DNA of 64,000 nt from Paenibacillus mucilaginosus 3016 (lineage in GTDB: Bacteria > Bacillota > Bacilli > Paenibacillales > NBRC-103111): positions 2,932,001 to 2,996,000 of the forward strand of contig NC_016935.1 in NCBI RefSeq assembly GCF_000250655.1, in the 5' to 3' direction. The position numbers and the translations under genes were made by a program. The notes under the pieces were generated by a model that saw only the letters and a list, made by a program, of their open reading frames with translations, had not been told where the DNA came from and made no database searches. Within the stretch, counting starts at the first letter, position 1. Each line of letters begins with the position of its first letter. Shown one piece after another: positions 17,034-26,102 of this stretch.

Positions 17034-17097
17034 CGGTGTGGTGTGGGGACATTCCCTTTTTTGAAAACAGGATAACCCGCGGTTTAGCTCAGTGACC

Positions 17098-19161
17098 TTA
17101 CGATGTCCATTCCAGCAGCATGACCCCATACGCCGGCATTTGCACGGCTCCGCTGATCCGCTTACCAGTGAGCAGGTCCTGCCGAGGCTCGTGCAGCACA
17201 AGGTCAGCCGGCTGATCCCCGTAGTTCAGCAGGAATACATAGCGGCCGCGGGCTCCCTCGCGGATGCCGATTTCGACCTGCCGGGGCGCTTCCAGCCAAT
17301 CTCCGACGGGGGACCGGAGCTTCAGATGACCGATCAGCGCACCGACTACCGCTTCATTGAAGGCCGCCCCATAATACCAGGCTTCTCCACGGCCGACCCT
17401 GCGCCTTGTCAGGGCCGGTTCTCCCGCATAGTAGCTGGACGCATACTCCGCCATCACTTCCACATCCGCGTCCTCCACCTGCAGAATGTCATTGAACGCT
17501 TCCGCCGCAGCAGCAGCGAACTTCTCATCCTTCCAGCGCAGCGCAGGGGCCGGCACCGTTCCTTTGATCCGCGTGAAATCCGACACGGTGATTCCGCACA
17601 AGCCCGCGACCGGTCCCGGGAACGGCTGCATCCGGCAGTGGCCGTCCGGCGTCTTGTATCCCGTCCTCGCACCGAAGATGACGATCCCGCCCGCTTCGGC
17701 GTACTCCGTCAGCAGCCTGGCCGTCTCGTCGGTCATGATCGCGGCATGCGGATATACCAGCACCTTGTAGAGCTGCAGCTGTTCCAGGTTCACCGCGTCA
17801 CGGAGGTACACAATGTCCGCCGGGATATGATGGTATTGCAGCTGCTTGTACCAGGCATTCGTGCTCTTCTCCGTCAGGGGACCATGCCAGACATCGAACT
17901 CTCCGTCCCATTCGTTATCATAGTCCCGGAGTATGGCCGCGTGGGCGGTATATTGGCTACCGGCCAGGCTTGCGCCGATGGCGGCAAATTCACGTCCTAC
18001 CTCGGCCGCTTCCCGGACCCGGCGCTTCGGCCGGTTATGGTAATCGTTCAGGCCGTGCCAGTAGATTTCGGTGCCGAAGGCAGCCGTCCGCCAGCGGAAA
18101 TAGACAACCAAATCGGCCCCGTGCAGCACCGATTGGTACGTCCACAGCCGCATCTGTCCGGGCTGCGGGGAAGGCATGTCCATCCGGTTGACCCAGCCGC
18201 CGGGACCCGCCTGCTGCTCCATGATGCAGAAGTTCGGCGATATATCGCGGACTGCGCTGAGATTCTGGCTCCACTTCCGGTCCAGCAGCGGCTCATCTTC
18301 ATCGGTGGGGATGATCGTCGAGAACTGCGGGTAGGAATCGTACGAGAAAAAGTCGAGCAGCGAATCGGTCAGGGCGTGGTTATCCAGATGACCGAACCTG
18401 CCGTTGGTCGTTACCCAATGATGAGGCACCACCTCGCGGAGAATGTCCGCCTGAACCTTAGCGAACGCAATTGTGTTCTGCGAAATGAACCGCTTCTCGT
18501 CGAGCACCAGATGAGGGTTCGGTGAATCGGAGGTCGTGGGCTGCGGCAGGTGAATCTGCTCCCAGTCCGTATAGGTCTGGCTCCAGAAGACAGTTCCCCA
18601 GGCTCTATTAAGCGCTTCCAGGGTGCCGTATTTTTCTTTGACCCAAGCCCGAAACGCCGCATGATCGGCCTCCGAGTAAAACACGCTGATCTCACAGTTC
18701 AGCTCATTGTCGATCTGCCAGCCGACGACAGCGGGGTGATCTTTATAATGCAGAGCCATCTCGCGTGTGATTCGGGCACAGAGCTCTCTGTATTTGGAGC
18801 TGCTGTAGTTATAGTGGCGGCGCATCCCGTGACGGTAGGCTATCCCTTCCTTGGATACGTTCAGCACTTCGGGGTACTTGTGCGTTAACCAGGCCGGCGG
18901 CGTGGCGGTCGGCGTGCCCATGATGATCTTCAAGCCGTATTGATGCGCCAGATCAAGCACCCGGTCAAAGAGTCCGAATTCGAAGACGCCTTCCTCCGGT
19001 TCGAAGATCGTCCATGCAAACTCCGCTACCCGGACGTAAGAGATGTTCATGGCCTTCATGCGCTGAAAGTCGTCTTCCCAGAGCGTCTCGGGCCATTGTT
19101 CAGGATAGTAGCAGACGCCCAGCTGCAGGGCGTCCAATGGAATGGATTTTTCCACGTGCAT
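17098..19161 (-). CDS. Beta-galactosidase, GH42, 687 aa
   Basis: An intracellular GH42 enzyme that removes terminal beta-galactose from oligosaccharides such as galactans. The TIM barrel starts at LGVCYYPEQWP; the acid/base is Glu153 in GWQIDNELN and the nucleophile is Glu315 in FCIMEQQAGPGGW. The trimerisation and C-terminal domains follow, giving the usual length of about 680. There is no signal peptide. The start at 19161 has GGAGGG directly upstream and removes 15 unlikely residues from the longest frame. It is divergent from an AraC regulator at 19336 and converges on the terminator at 17006. Its neighbour, the LplBC importer, may supply its substrate. Confidence 0.93.
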   Translation of the reverse strand: MHVEKSIPLDALQLGVCYYPEQWPETLWEDDFQRMKAMNISYVRVAEFAWTIFEPEEGVFEFGLFDRVLDLAHQYGLKIIMGTPTATPPAWLTHKYPEVLNVSKEGIAYRHGMRRHYNYSSSKYRELCARITREMALHYKDHPAVVGWQIDNELNCEISVFYSEADHAAFRAWVKEKYGTLEALNRAWGTVFWSQTYTDWEQIHLPQPTTSDSPNPHLVLDEKRFISQNTIAFAKVQADILREVVPHHWVTTNGRFGHLDNHALTDSLLDFFSYDSYPQFSTIIPTDEDEPLLDRKWSQNLSAVRDISPNFCIMEQQAGPGGWVNRMDMPSPQPGQMRLWTYQSVLHGADLVVYFRWRTAAFGTEIYWHGLNDYHNRPKRRVREAAEVGREFAAIGASLAGSQYTAHAAILRDYDNEWDGEFDVWHGPLTEKSTNAWYKQLQYHHIPADIVYLRDAVNLEQLQLYKVLVYPHAAIMTDETARLLTEYAEAGGIVIFGARTGYKTPDGHCRMQPFPGPVAGLCGITVSDFTRIKGTVPAPALRWKDEKFAAAAAEAFNDILQVEDADVEVMAEYASSYYAGEPALTRRRVGRGEAWYYGAAFNEAVVGALIGHLKLRSPVGDWLEAPRQVEIGIREGARGRYVFLLNYGDQPADLVLHEPRQDLLTGKRISGAVQMPAYGVMLLEWTS

Positions 19162-19335
19162 TCCCTCCGTTTTGTCTCGAATGATACCCCTATTGTAGTT
19201 GGACATCGCTTCACCGTATATAACGAGTTCTTGCCTTCATATCAAATTTTTGCGGTTGGAGTGAGATTTTGAATGATCCTTTCTTTATAATATAGAGTAA
19301 GCATATCAATATTTTCTCTTTGGAGGGTCTGTGCA

Positions 19336-20187
19336 GTGCAGGAACAGGAACATCTCTTCTTTCCCCAGCCAGCGTTTCCCCATTATCCTTGCTACCCCGA
19401 CTATATCGGCGGCTTCAGCGGCATTCCAAGCCATGTCGTTCAGCGTCCGGCCCGGACAACGGACCTCCGGCTGGATCAGCTCTACAATCTTCACTTCGTT
19501 CTCGGCGGCAGGGGGTACGTGGACTGGCGTGACCAGCGGTACGAGCTGGGCATCGGTGACGGTTTTCTCTATGGACCGGGTCTTCCGCAGCGATACGGAG
19601 CGGACCGGGACAGCCCCTGGGATATCCGGTGGGTCCACTTTGCCACGAACGGCTTGGAGTCCATGCTCGGGACCCGGGGGATGGGCGAGGTATGGATATT
19701 TCATATGAAAGAGATCTCGAAGCTCCATCGCTGCATGGAGGAGCTGCTTGCCTTGGGCAGGGCGTTCGACCTCGAACAGGAGGCCCGGGCTTCCGTTCTT
19801 CTGTATGAACTGCTGGTGCATCTGATGAAGGAGGCTGCGCCGATTGCCCTTCCAAGAGTAACGGCCGTCTCTTCCATCCACAGGGCGGCCGATTACATCC
19901 GGGCGAACTGCACCGAAGCGCTCACGCTGGCTGATATGGCCGAGTATGCGGGCTACAGTGTCCCGTACTTCAGCAGGAAGTTTCATGGGATTATCGGCAA
20001 AACGCCCACTGCCTATCTGCTCGAGTCCCGGGTCCTGCTCGCCAAGCAGATGCTGGTGTCCACCCCTTGGACCGTCAAAGAGATCGCCTCGGCTGCCGGC
20101 TTTGCCCAGAGCAGCTACTTCATTCACTGCTTCAAAAGGCTGGTTCATATGACGCCGGAGCAGTTCCGGAGTCACTTTAAGCCTTGA
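19336..20187 (+). CDS. AraC-family transcriptional regulator, 283 aa
   Basis: A soluble AraC regulator with an N-terminal cupin-like sugar-binding half (LYNLHFVLGGRGYVDWRDQ) and a C-terminal pair of helix-turn-helix motifs (LTLADMAEYAGYSVPYFSRKF and VKEIASAAGFAQSSYFIHCFK). The GTG at 19336 is chosen because GGAGGG (19322-19327) lies eight bases upstream. It is divergent from the GH42 gene with about 170 bases between the two starts, so it probably activates that gene. It may also read the same sugar as the nearby importers. Confidence 0.88.
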   Translation: MQEQEHLFFPQPAFPHYPCYPDYIGGFSGIPSHVVQRPARTTDLRLDQLYNLHFVLGGRGYVDWRDQRYELGIGDGFLYGPGLPQRYGADRDSPWDIRWVHFATNGLESMLGTRGMGEVWIFHMKEISKLHRCMEELLALGRAFDLEQEARASVLLYELLVHLMKEAAPIALPRVTAVSSIHRAADYIRANCTEALTLADMAEYAGYSVPYFSRKFHGIIGKTPTAYLLESRVLLAKQMLVSTPWTVKEIASAAGFAQSSYFIHCFKRLVHMTPEQFRSHFKP

Positions 20188-20226
20188 GGAGCCGGACTAT
20201 CCAACCTTCCCGGAGCAGGCTGTGCC

Positions 20227-20242
20227 AAAAATATGTCCATAT
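20227..20242 (+). promoter_or_regulatory. Putative activator box AAAAATATGTCCATAT
   Basis: This is identical over 16 bases to the box at 5913 before the sensor operon, with further matching positions downstream. It lies about 190 bases before the binding-protein start at 20430. A leader hairpin (TGCACCG 20327-20333 with CGGTGCA 20355-20361, with an inner AAGG/CCTT stem) lies between the box and the gene. Confidence 0.55.
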
Positions 20243-20429
20243 CCCCCAAAGCGGCGTCATGGTCCCCCGGAGGGCGGCAGGATAAGATAAGAGCAGATCA
20301 AGGGGTACCGCCAAGCTCCCCCCAGATGCACCGGGAAGGAAGCAAGGCCTTCTTCGGTGCACAGCCACTGCGGCAGGGGAGCGGCGAACCGCCTGTTCAT
20401 CAGAGACAACGATCCGGGAGGTCTGCACG

Positions 20430-21761
20430 ATGTCCAAATCACGTCCGTTCACCACACGCCGCTTCATTCCCGCTGCGAGCCTGATGCTCGCCGCTTCGCT
20501 GGCCCTGTCCGCCTGCGCCAAGACGGATCCTGCGCCGGCTGCCGGTACAGGGGCGGCCCCGGCCCAAGGGGGCACCGCCGCTTCGGCCAAGGTCAAGCTG
20601 AACTACTGGACTCCGTTCAGCGGAGGCGACGGCGACTTCATGAACGAGATGGTCAAGAAGTTCAACGAGGAGAGCAAGGACACGCAGGTGGAGATCCTGA
20701 ACTCCAAGTCGGAGGATTACTACACGAAGCTGCAGACGGCGGTCGCTTCCGACCAGGCGCCGGACGTCGCGGTCATGCACTCGGCCCGGCTGCCGCAGTT
20801 CGTGCCGGCGGGCACCTTAAGCCCGCTCGACGAGCACGCATCAAGCGCGGGCGTGAACTGGGGCGATTTTAACAAGAACATCCTCGACTCCACCGTCTAT
20901 GACGGCAGGCATTATTCGATCCCGCTCGATACCCACGCCCTGGTCATGTACTACAATACGAAGTTCCTCGATCAGGCCGGCGTGCTGAAGGACGGCAGGC
21001 CCGTGTTCGAGAAATCGCCGGAAGGCTTCACGGCCTTCCTGCAGAAGATCAAGGACAGCGTGCCGAAGGATGTGGCGCCGCTGGCCCAGCCGAATGTGCG
21101 GATCGACGCCTACTGGATGTTCTGGGGCTTCTACAACCAGCTCAAGGACGGCGGCAAATTCTACGGGGAGGACGGGAAGAAGGGCGCGCTTAACAATCCG
21201 GCCGCACTCCAAGCCCTCGAGTATGTGAACTCCCTCTACACAAAGGAGCTCATCCCGCCGAACATCAACGACGCGTTCAAGCTGTTCCTCGAAGGCAAAG
21301 CGGCGGTTCTCGTGACGGGCGTGTGGGGAACGGGCGCGTTCGAGAATGCGAAGGGACTGGAGTTCGGCGTCGTGCCGATGCCGCAGATCTACGACCAGCC
21401 GGCGACCTGGGGGGATTCCCATACGCTCGTGCTGCCGAAGCACAGCAAGGAAGACCCGGCGAAGCAGAAGGCCGCGGTCGCCTTCTCGAACTGGCTGGCG
21501 CAGCATGGGGCGATGTGGGCCAAGGCGGGACATGTGCCGGCCGTCACCAAAGTGACGCAGAGCGACGAGTTCAAGGCGCTGAAGTACCGCGCCGAATACG
21601 TGGAGTCGGCGAACTATGTGAAGTACTGGCCGCGTAACGGCAAGCAGGGCCAGATTAACGATGAGATCATCAAGGAATTCGAGAAGATGATGTTCAAGAA
21701 GCAGGATCCGGCGGCCACGCTGAAGAATGCGGACGCCATTATCGACAAGCTGAACAAGTAG
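20430..21761 (+). CDS. Sugar-binding lipoprotein of ABC importer, 443 aa
   Basis: The binding subunit of an ABC sugar importer. The lipobox is ALSAC with Cys29, followed by an Ala/Pro/Gly linker. Ligand-contact style blocks LNYWTPFSGGDG, NSKSEDYYTKL and NVRIDAYWMFWGFYNQ match the sensor lipoprotein at 6022 closely along the whole length, including a QPATWGDSHT versus RPASWGDSHT block, so the two likely bind the same kind of sugar. It is followed by two permease genes. A hairpin at 21803-21838 lies between it and the first permease. The upstream box suggests control by the regulator at 9139. Confidence 0.92.
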   Translation: MSKSRPFTTRRFIPAASLMLAASLALSACAKTDPAPAAGTGAAPAQGGTAASAKVKLNYWTPFSGGDGDFMNEMVKKFNEESKDTQVEILNSKSEDYYTKLQTAVASDQAPDVAVMHSARLPQFVPAGTLSPLDEHASSAGVNWGDFNKNILDSTVYDGRHYSIPLDTHALVMYYNTKFLDQAGVLKDGRPVFEKSPEGFTAFLQKIKDSVPKDVAPLAQPNVRIDAYWMFWGFYNQLKDGGKFYGEDGKKGALNNPAALQALEYVNSLYTKELIPPNINDAFKLFLEGKAAVLVTGVWGTGAFENAKGLEFGVVPMPQIYDQPATWGDSHTLVLPKHSKEDPAKQKAAVAFSNWLAQHGAMWAKAGHVPAVTKVTQSDEFKALKYRAEYVESANYVKYWPRNGKQGQINDEIIKEFEKMMFKKQDPAATLKNADAIIDKLNK

Positions 21762-21802
21762 CAGACGGCCGGATGGATGGGTGGAGCCGGGCTTTCCGAT
21801 TG

Positions 21803-21838
21803 GACGGGGGAGCTCCGCTCCCATTCCTCCTGCCCGTC
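21803..21838 (+). other. Intercistronic hairpin between binding protein and permease
   Basis: GACGGG (with GGAG) pairs with CTCC…CCCGTC around an inner stem. There is no T-run. Such structures usually protect the upstream transcript and lower permease expression relative to the binding protein. Confidence 0.45.
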
Positions 21839-21870
21839 ACAGAGAGAAGAAGGAAGGAGACGGAGACGGA

Positions 21871-22737
21871 ATGACCTACTCGCAGAAAAGCGCCTGGACC
21901 GGATTTTGGATGGTTGTGCCTTATCTGTTGTTTTTCGCGGCATTTTCACTGATTCCCATCCTCTACGGTCTGCGCATCAGCTTCTATCAATGGGCGCTGA
22001 TCGGCGAGCGGAAGTTCGTCGGCCTGCAGAATTACCTGGACCTGTTCTCGGATGCGGAGTTTCTGACGAATACGTGGCACACGGTGATCTTCGTCCTCGT
22101 GTCGGTGCCGCTGCTGACGGCGGCCGGCCTGCTGCTCGCGCTGCTGGCGAACGGACTCGTCCGGGGACGTACACTGTTTCGGGCGGCGGTGTTCCTGCCC
22201 ATGCTGCTGTCGGTGTCGGTGATCTCCAGCATCTGGGTGATTTTCCTGCAGCCTTATACGGGGCTGATGAGCCAGGTGCTTGGCGCACTCGGAGCCTCCC
22301 GGGAGGTGTACTGGCTCTCGGACCCGCTGCTCGCCTGGGTATCGATCGTGATGTCCACGCTGTGGTGGACGGCCGGGTTCGTCTTCATTCTCTACCTGGC
22401 GGGCCTGCAGGATATTCCGCAGACACATTATGAGGCGGCGCGAATCGAGGGCGCGGGCCGGTGGGACAGCTTCCGGCTGATTACATGGCCCTCCCTCTCG
22501 AGAGTGACGGTGCTGGTCGTGGTGCTGCAGACGATCTCGTCGTTCAAGATCTTTGGACAGTCGAAGCTCATTACGGGAGGCGGGCCTGCCGGTTCGACGA
22601 AGACGATCGTGTTCTCGATCTACGAAAAAGGCTTCCAGCATTTCGAGCTCGGCTACGCCTCGGCGATCTCGTTCATTCTGCTGCTTATCATTCTGCTGAT
22701 CTCGCTGCTGCAGTTCCGGCTGCTGCGGGAGAACTAA
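21871..22737 (+). CDS. Sugar ABC transporter permease, MalF type, 288 aa
   Basis: The first membrane subunit of the importer. ATG 21871 follows AAGGAAGGAGACGGAGACGG; the longer frame from 21781 covers the intercistronic hairpin and is unlikely. Six membrane segments are visible, from WMVVPYLLFFAAFSLIPILY to FILLLIILLISLLQF. The EAA loop is HYEAARIEGAGRWDSFRLIT. It is followed after 12 bases by the second permease. An ATPase gene is absent from the operon, as usual for CUT1 importers in this group. Confidence 0.92.
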   Translation: MTYSQKSAWTGFWMVVPYLLFFAAFSLIPILYGLRISFYQWALIGERKFVGLQNYLDLFSDAEFLTNTWHTVIFVLVSVPLLTAAGLLLALLANGLVRGRTLFRAAVFLPMLLSVSVISSIWVIFLQPYTGLMSQVLGALGASREVYWLSDPLLAWVSIVMSTLWWTAGFVFILYLAGLQDIPQTHYEAARIEGAGRWDSFRLITWPSLSRVTVLVVVLQTISSFKIFGQSKLITGGGPAGSTKTIVFSIYEKGFQHFELGYASAISFILLLIILLISLLQFRLLREN

Positions 22738-22749
22738 GGGGGGACCCCT

Positions 22750-23574
22750 ATGATGGACCGGATCTGGCAGGTGGGTATCCGCCTCCTGTCCGTTGTGACT
22801 GCCGTGGTGTTCCTTACCCCGGTAGTCTGGATGCTGGCCCTCTCGGTCAAGCCGGAGGGGGGAAGCCTCCTCGAGCTGTCCGGGGGCCTGCGCCTCGGCT
22901 GGACGCTTGCCAATTACCGCAAGGTGCTGGGGGAAGCGCCGATCTTCGGCTGGATGGGCAATTCGCTCATCGTCGCGGTGTGCACCACCGTGCTGATTCT
23001 GCTGCTGAGCTCGATGGCGGCCTATGCCTTCTCCAGGCTCCCGTTCCGGGGCAGCCGAATGCTCTTCGTGCTCTTCCTGTCGGGGATGATGATCCCCTCC
23101 GAAGCGACGCTCATCCCGCTCTACCTGATCATGAAGGAGTACGGCCTGCTCGGCAGCCTGACCTCGCTGATCCTGCCGGCGGTCGCCGCCCCGCTCGGGA
23201 TCTTCGTGATGAAGCAGTTCTTCGACGGCCTGCCGAAGGAGCTGGAGGAGGCGGCGCGGATCGACGGTGCAGGGCCGCTGAGGATCTGGCTGTCGCTCTT
23301 CCTTCCGCTGTCCCGGCCGGCGATGGGGGCGCTCGGAATCTTCACCTTCATCGGCTCGTGGAACGACTTTGTCTGGCCGCTGATCTCCATCTCGGACAAA
23401 GCTTACATGACGATTACGCTGGGGCTTCCGGCGTTCCAGAGCTCCTATGTGCAGCAGTACGCCCTCCCGATGACAGCTAACGCGCTGGCGACGCTGCCGG
23501 TACTGCTTGTCTTCATTTTCTTCCAGAAGCAGATCATCCAGGGCATTGCATTCACGGGGGGAAAAGAGGGCTAG
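22750..23574 (+). CDS. Sugar ABC transporter permease, MalG type, 274 aa
   Basis: The second membrane subunit of the importer. Six membrane segments (VVTAVVFLTPVVWMLALSV first) and the EAA loop ELEEAARIDGAGPLRIW are visible. FVMKQFFDGLPKEL precedes the EAA loop as usual. AAGGGGGGA lies upstream of the ATG. It is the last gene of the operon and ends ten bases before a strong terminator. Confidence 0.92.
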   Translation: MMDRIWQVGIRLLSVVTAVVFLTPVVWMLALSVKPEGGSLLELSGGLRLGWTLANYRKVLGEAPIFGWMGNSLIVAVCTTVLILLLSSMAAYAFSRLPFRGSRMLFVLFLSGMMIPSEATLIPLYLIMKEYGLLGSLTSLILPAVAAPLGIFVMKQFFDGLPKELEEAARIDGAGPLRIWLSLFLPLSRPAMGALGIFTFIGSWNDFVWPLISISDKAYMTITLGLPAFQSSYVQQYALPMTANALATLPVLLVFIFFQKQIIQGIAFTGGKEG

Positions 23575-23583
23575 GGCCTCCGT

Positions 23584-23629
23584 ACAAACAAAAGCAACCT
23601 GCTGCGGACAGTAGGTTGCTTTTGTTTGA
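23584..23629. terminator. Long terminator hairpin
   Basis: ACAAACAAAAGCAACCTGCTG pairs almost perfectly with CAGTAGGTTGCTTTTGTTTG across a four-base loop. The A- and T-rich base makes it usable from both sides, closing the importer operon and the convergent small gene at 23665. Confidence 0.85.
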
Positions 23630-23664
23630 GGTATGGGCCATATTCAGGCCGCCTGGCCGGCCAT

Positions 23665-23940
23665 TCAGTAGAACAGGAACAAGCCTCCCAAAGCGGCAAT
23701 CCAGATCACAGGGGCCAGATTGACTGCAACCGCCGTACGCTGCCGCCGCTTCCGAAGCATCCACGCTGCGATCGAGCAGCCGAGGACAGCGACGGGATAA
23801 GCGCTGATGCTGAGGAAGAACAGGGTATTCCACAGAGCGATGCCTTGGTCGAACACCATGAAGGACATCCCCCAGACCGGAAACCACGCCATCAGAGATA
23901 CCGCATAAAGACACTGGCTGACTAGAAGATAAGTTCTCAT
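23665..23940 (-). CDS. Small membrane protein, 91 aa
   Basis: A short hydrophobic protein with three probable membrane segments (residues about 8-28, 33-57 with NTLFFLSISAYPVAVLGCSI, and 72-91). A basic loop LRKRRQRT separates the last two. ATG 23940 is chosen because GGGAGG lies just upstream; the longer frame has no ribosome site. I do not recognise a family. It is followed by no gene in its direction before the terminator, and the imine-reductase-like gene upstream on the same strand is only 56 bases away, so they may be co-transcribed. Confidence 0.65.
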   Translation of the reverse strand: MRTYLLVSQCLYAVSLMAWFPVWGMSFMVFDQGIALWNTLFFLSISAYPVAVLGCSIAAWMLRKRRQRTAVAVNLAPVIWIAALGGLFLFY

Positions 23941-23995
23941 TACACGCCTCCCGTACCCATTATACAAGTAAAGGGTGCAGGGCGGCATGGATATT

Positions 23996-24859
23996 TTAGC
24001 GGAGCACCTTGACCAGGGCGGCGAGCTCTTCATCCCCGTACCCGGCATCCGCCCCTTTTTGGAACAATCCCAGGGCAAAGCTCGGGAACTCGGCGTTGAT
24101 ACCGGCTTCCTGGGCCTGCTTCATGAACAAACGGGCCGTCGACAGGCAGGTGTTGAGGGTGCTTTGGGGCTGATCGTAGGTGGAGGACTGGATTACTTCG
24201 CCTTCGTGCCGGACCATCTCTCCGATGGCCGGTGAGATCCCGGCGATCATGGCACCGAACTGGTCTACGCGAAGACCGTCGGACTCCAGGATGCGCGCCG
24301 CATGAAAAAAGCCGATCATGGAGCCGAACAAGTACGAAAGGAAGGCGAGGTCTGTGGAGGAAGCGTGGCTTACGTTCTCCCCGAGATAAGGGACGTGGCC
24401 GGCCAGAGCCTTGAGCATCGGTTCGCTTCGCCGGTATGCGGTCTCGGAGCCTGACGTAAAGATAGTGGTATCGGCTCTTCCCATCTGCGGCGGTGTTGCG
24501 GCAATAGCTCCGTCGAGATAATCGGCACCGTGAGCCTGGGCCCATGCTGCATTGTCCCGCGCCTGGCCGGGACTGCCGGTGCTGAGCTGGACGAAGACGC
24601 GGCCGTTCAGCGCGGAGACGGATTCAGGTTCGCCAAGAATGCGGTAGGAGCTGTCATAATCGGCGACGCAGACGATCACGACGGGACTTGCCTTCACGGC
24701 GTCGGCCGCACTGGCAGCGAGCACCGCTCCTCTCTGAACCAAGGGCTCCGCCTTGGCTGCCGTTCGGTTCCAGACCGTAACCGCGAAGCCCTTCTCCAGC
24801 AGAATCCCCGCAATAACGGCCCCCATAGGCCCCAGTCCGATCACAGTAACTTCACTCAT
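23996..24859 (-). CDS. NAD(P)-dependent imine reductase-like enzyme, 287 aa
   Basis: A member of the beta-hydroxyacid dehydrogenase / imine reductase superfamily. The N-terminal Rossmann motif is VIGLGPMGAVIAG, followed by VWNRTAAKAEPLV, which suggests NADP. The domain-linking region YLDGAIAATPPQMGRADTTI and the long interdomain helix beginning with ASSTDLAFLSYLFGSMIGFF are typical of imine reductases, which lack the catalytic Lys of true hydroxyacid dehydrogenases. ATG 24859 is chosen for its distance from AAGGAGG. A 21-base palindrome lies 88 bases upstream and a TetR gene precedes it on the same strand, so it is probably TetR-repressed. The natural substrate is unknown. Confidence 0.82.
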   Translation of the reverse strand: MSEVTVIGLGPMGAVIAGILLEKGFAVTVWNRTAAKAEPLVQRGAVLAASAADAVKASPVVIVCVADYDSSYRILGEPESVSALNGRVFVQLSTGSPGQARDNAAWAQAHGADYLDGAIAATPPQMGRADTTIFTSGSETAYRRSEPMLKALAGHVPYLGENVSHASSTDLAFLSYLFGSMIGFFHAARILESDGLRVDQFGAMIAGISPAIGEMVRHEGEVIQSSTYDQPQSTLNTCLSTARLFMKQAQEAGINAEFPSFALGLFQKGADAGYGDEELAALVKVLR

Positions 24860-24946
24860 GTTTCCCAATCCCTCCTTGAGCTGTGGTCAGCCACCCGGTC
24901 ATTTCGCTCTGGCTGCTGCTTTCTGGTACGGATGTGCCACCATTCG

Positions 24947-24967
24947 GAAACTAAACAGTTTTGTTTC
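24947..24967. promoter_or_regulatory. TetR-type operator palindrome
   Basis: Arms GAAAC (24947-24951) and GTTTC (24963-24967) flank inner arms AAC (24954-24956) and GTT (24958-24960) around a single central base. Only the two linker pairs deviate. Length and symmetry fit a TetR dimer site. It lies in the gene-free stretch 24860-25222, in which I see nothing else of note. Confidence 0.6.
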
Positions 24968-25222
24968 GTTTCATGCTGAAATCATAAAGCATGGGTCCGC
25001 CGGACGTCAAGAAGAATTTTCCATTCAATCAAAATTCCATTAATCCAAATTCCCTGCGGAATCGCGAGAGGGCAGGGCTGAATGCCTAGGGGCGAGCGGG
25101 GAAGAATTACGGATTTTCTCCGCTTTGATCGGGAGGGAGGCTGTTCAGCACACATAGCTGCTGAATGCCAAGCTGAAGCGACGGGCCTTCCCCGCATGGG
25201 TCGCGAGGAAGACGCTCTGCGC

Positions 25223-25807
25223 TCAAGCCTGGCACTCCGTCTTCCCGATATGCAGGTCGATCAGGTACCGTGCGACGGTAGTCAGCTCAGCCGCCGGACC
25301 GGAGAGACCATATACGGGAACGGAAGCCAGCGCTCCGTTGATGACCAGCATGAGCTGGTCCGTGAGCCGCTCATCCTGTACACCGGCCTTCTGGCTCAGA
25401 CGGGAGATCCGCAGCCGCAGCGCCCGGTTATATTCCACCGCGAGCAGGTGGACCGGATGATCCTCTTCCGAGAATTCGGCGAGGGCGTTCAAAAAGGCGC
25501 AGCCCCGGTGATAGCCGGGTTCAAGCAGCTCGATGGTGGCGTCGATCAAGGCCAGAAGCTGCTCTTTGGGGCATCCTTCATGCTTCGCCACGGCCTCGTC
25601 AAAATGCACCCAGTTGATGTGGTCCTGGGCTTCCAGATAGGCGATGATCAAATCGTCCTTGGTCGGAAAATGGCGGTACAGCGTTGCCTTGCTGACTTCC
25701 GAGCGCTCGACGATCGTATCGACACCGACGGAACGGATGCCTTCGCGGTAGAACAGTTCCGATGCGACATTCAATATATGCTGACGAACGGATAGACGTG
25801 GAGCCAT
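25223..25807 (-). CDS. TetR-family regulator, 194 aa
   Basis: The N-terminal TetR helix-turn-helix is clear: VDTIVERSEVSKATLYRHFP at about residues 30-49, preceded by ILNVASELFYREGIRS. The C-terminal half is helical and is the ligand-binding and dimer part. ATG 25807 is chosen because the longer frame adds 18 residues that lack a ribosome site. It lies upstream of, and in the same direction as, the imine-reductase-like gene, with the palindrome at 24947 between them. Repression of that gene and release by a small amine or drug-like ligand is the simplest model. Confidence 0.85.
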   Translation of the reverse strand: MAPRLSVRQHILNVASELFYREGIRSVGVDTIVERSEVSKATLYRHFPTKDDLIIAYLEAQDHINWVHFDEAVAKHEGCPKEQLLALIDATIELLEPGYHRGCAFLNALAEFSEEDHPVHLLAVEYNRALRLRISRLSQKAGVQDERLTDQLMLVINGALASVPVYGLSGPAAELTTVARYLIDLHIGKTECQA

Positions 25808-25948
25808 GAGCGTCACCTGACCTGTCTTGGAGGGTTGTGTTATATCTTTTAGGAACGGCAATCGGCTTATTTCCCCAGTGTAGCATGCAGGTTTCCATGC
25901 GGCAATGGCACGGCTGCAGACAGTACACTCTCTTCCGCCACAAGCTGA

Positions 25949-25979
25949 AAATATGTCCTGAAGAACCGGGGAAATGTCC
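25949..25979 (+). promoter_or_regulatory. Direct-repeat activator site before GH43
   Basis: AAATATGTCC (25949-25958) and GAAATGTCC (25971-25979) are repeated with a 21-base offset, two helical turns, as for AraC-type half-sites. The first is the same box as at 5913 and 20227. It lies about 125 to 155 bases before the GH43 start. Confidence 0.5.
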
Positions 25980-26102
25980 TTTTTTTACAAGGGGGAATGG
26001 TCTAGGATGACCATGTAAGCAGTTACATTGTGGAAGGGGGCAGTCGGCAGACCTGAAGGTTCCGCAGGATTCGTAAGGTATAGACGAAAGGAGAAATGAA
26101 CG

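Noticed and set aside
17092..18525. Open frame antisense to GH42.
   Set aside because: Same kind of shadow; the GH42 strand carries both catalytic Glu residues.
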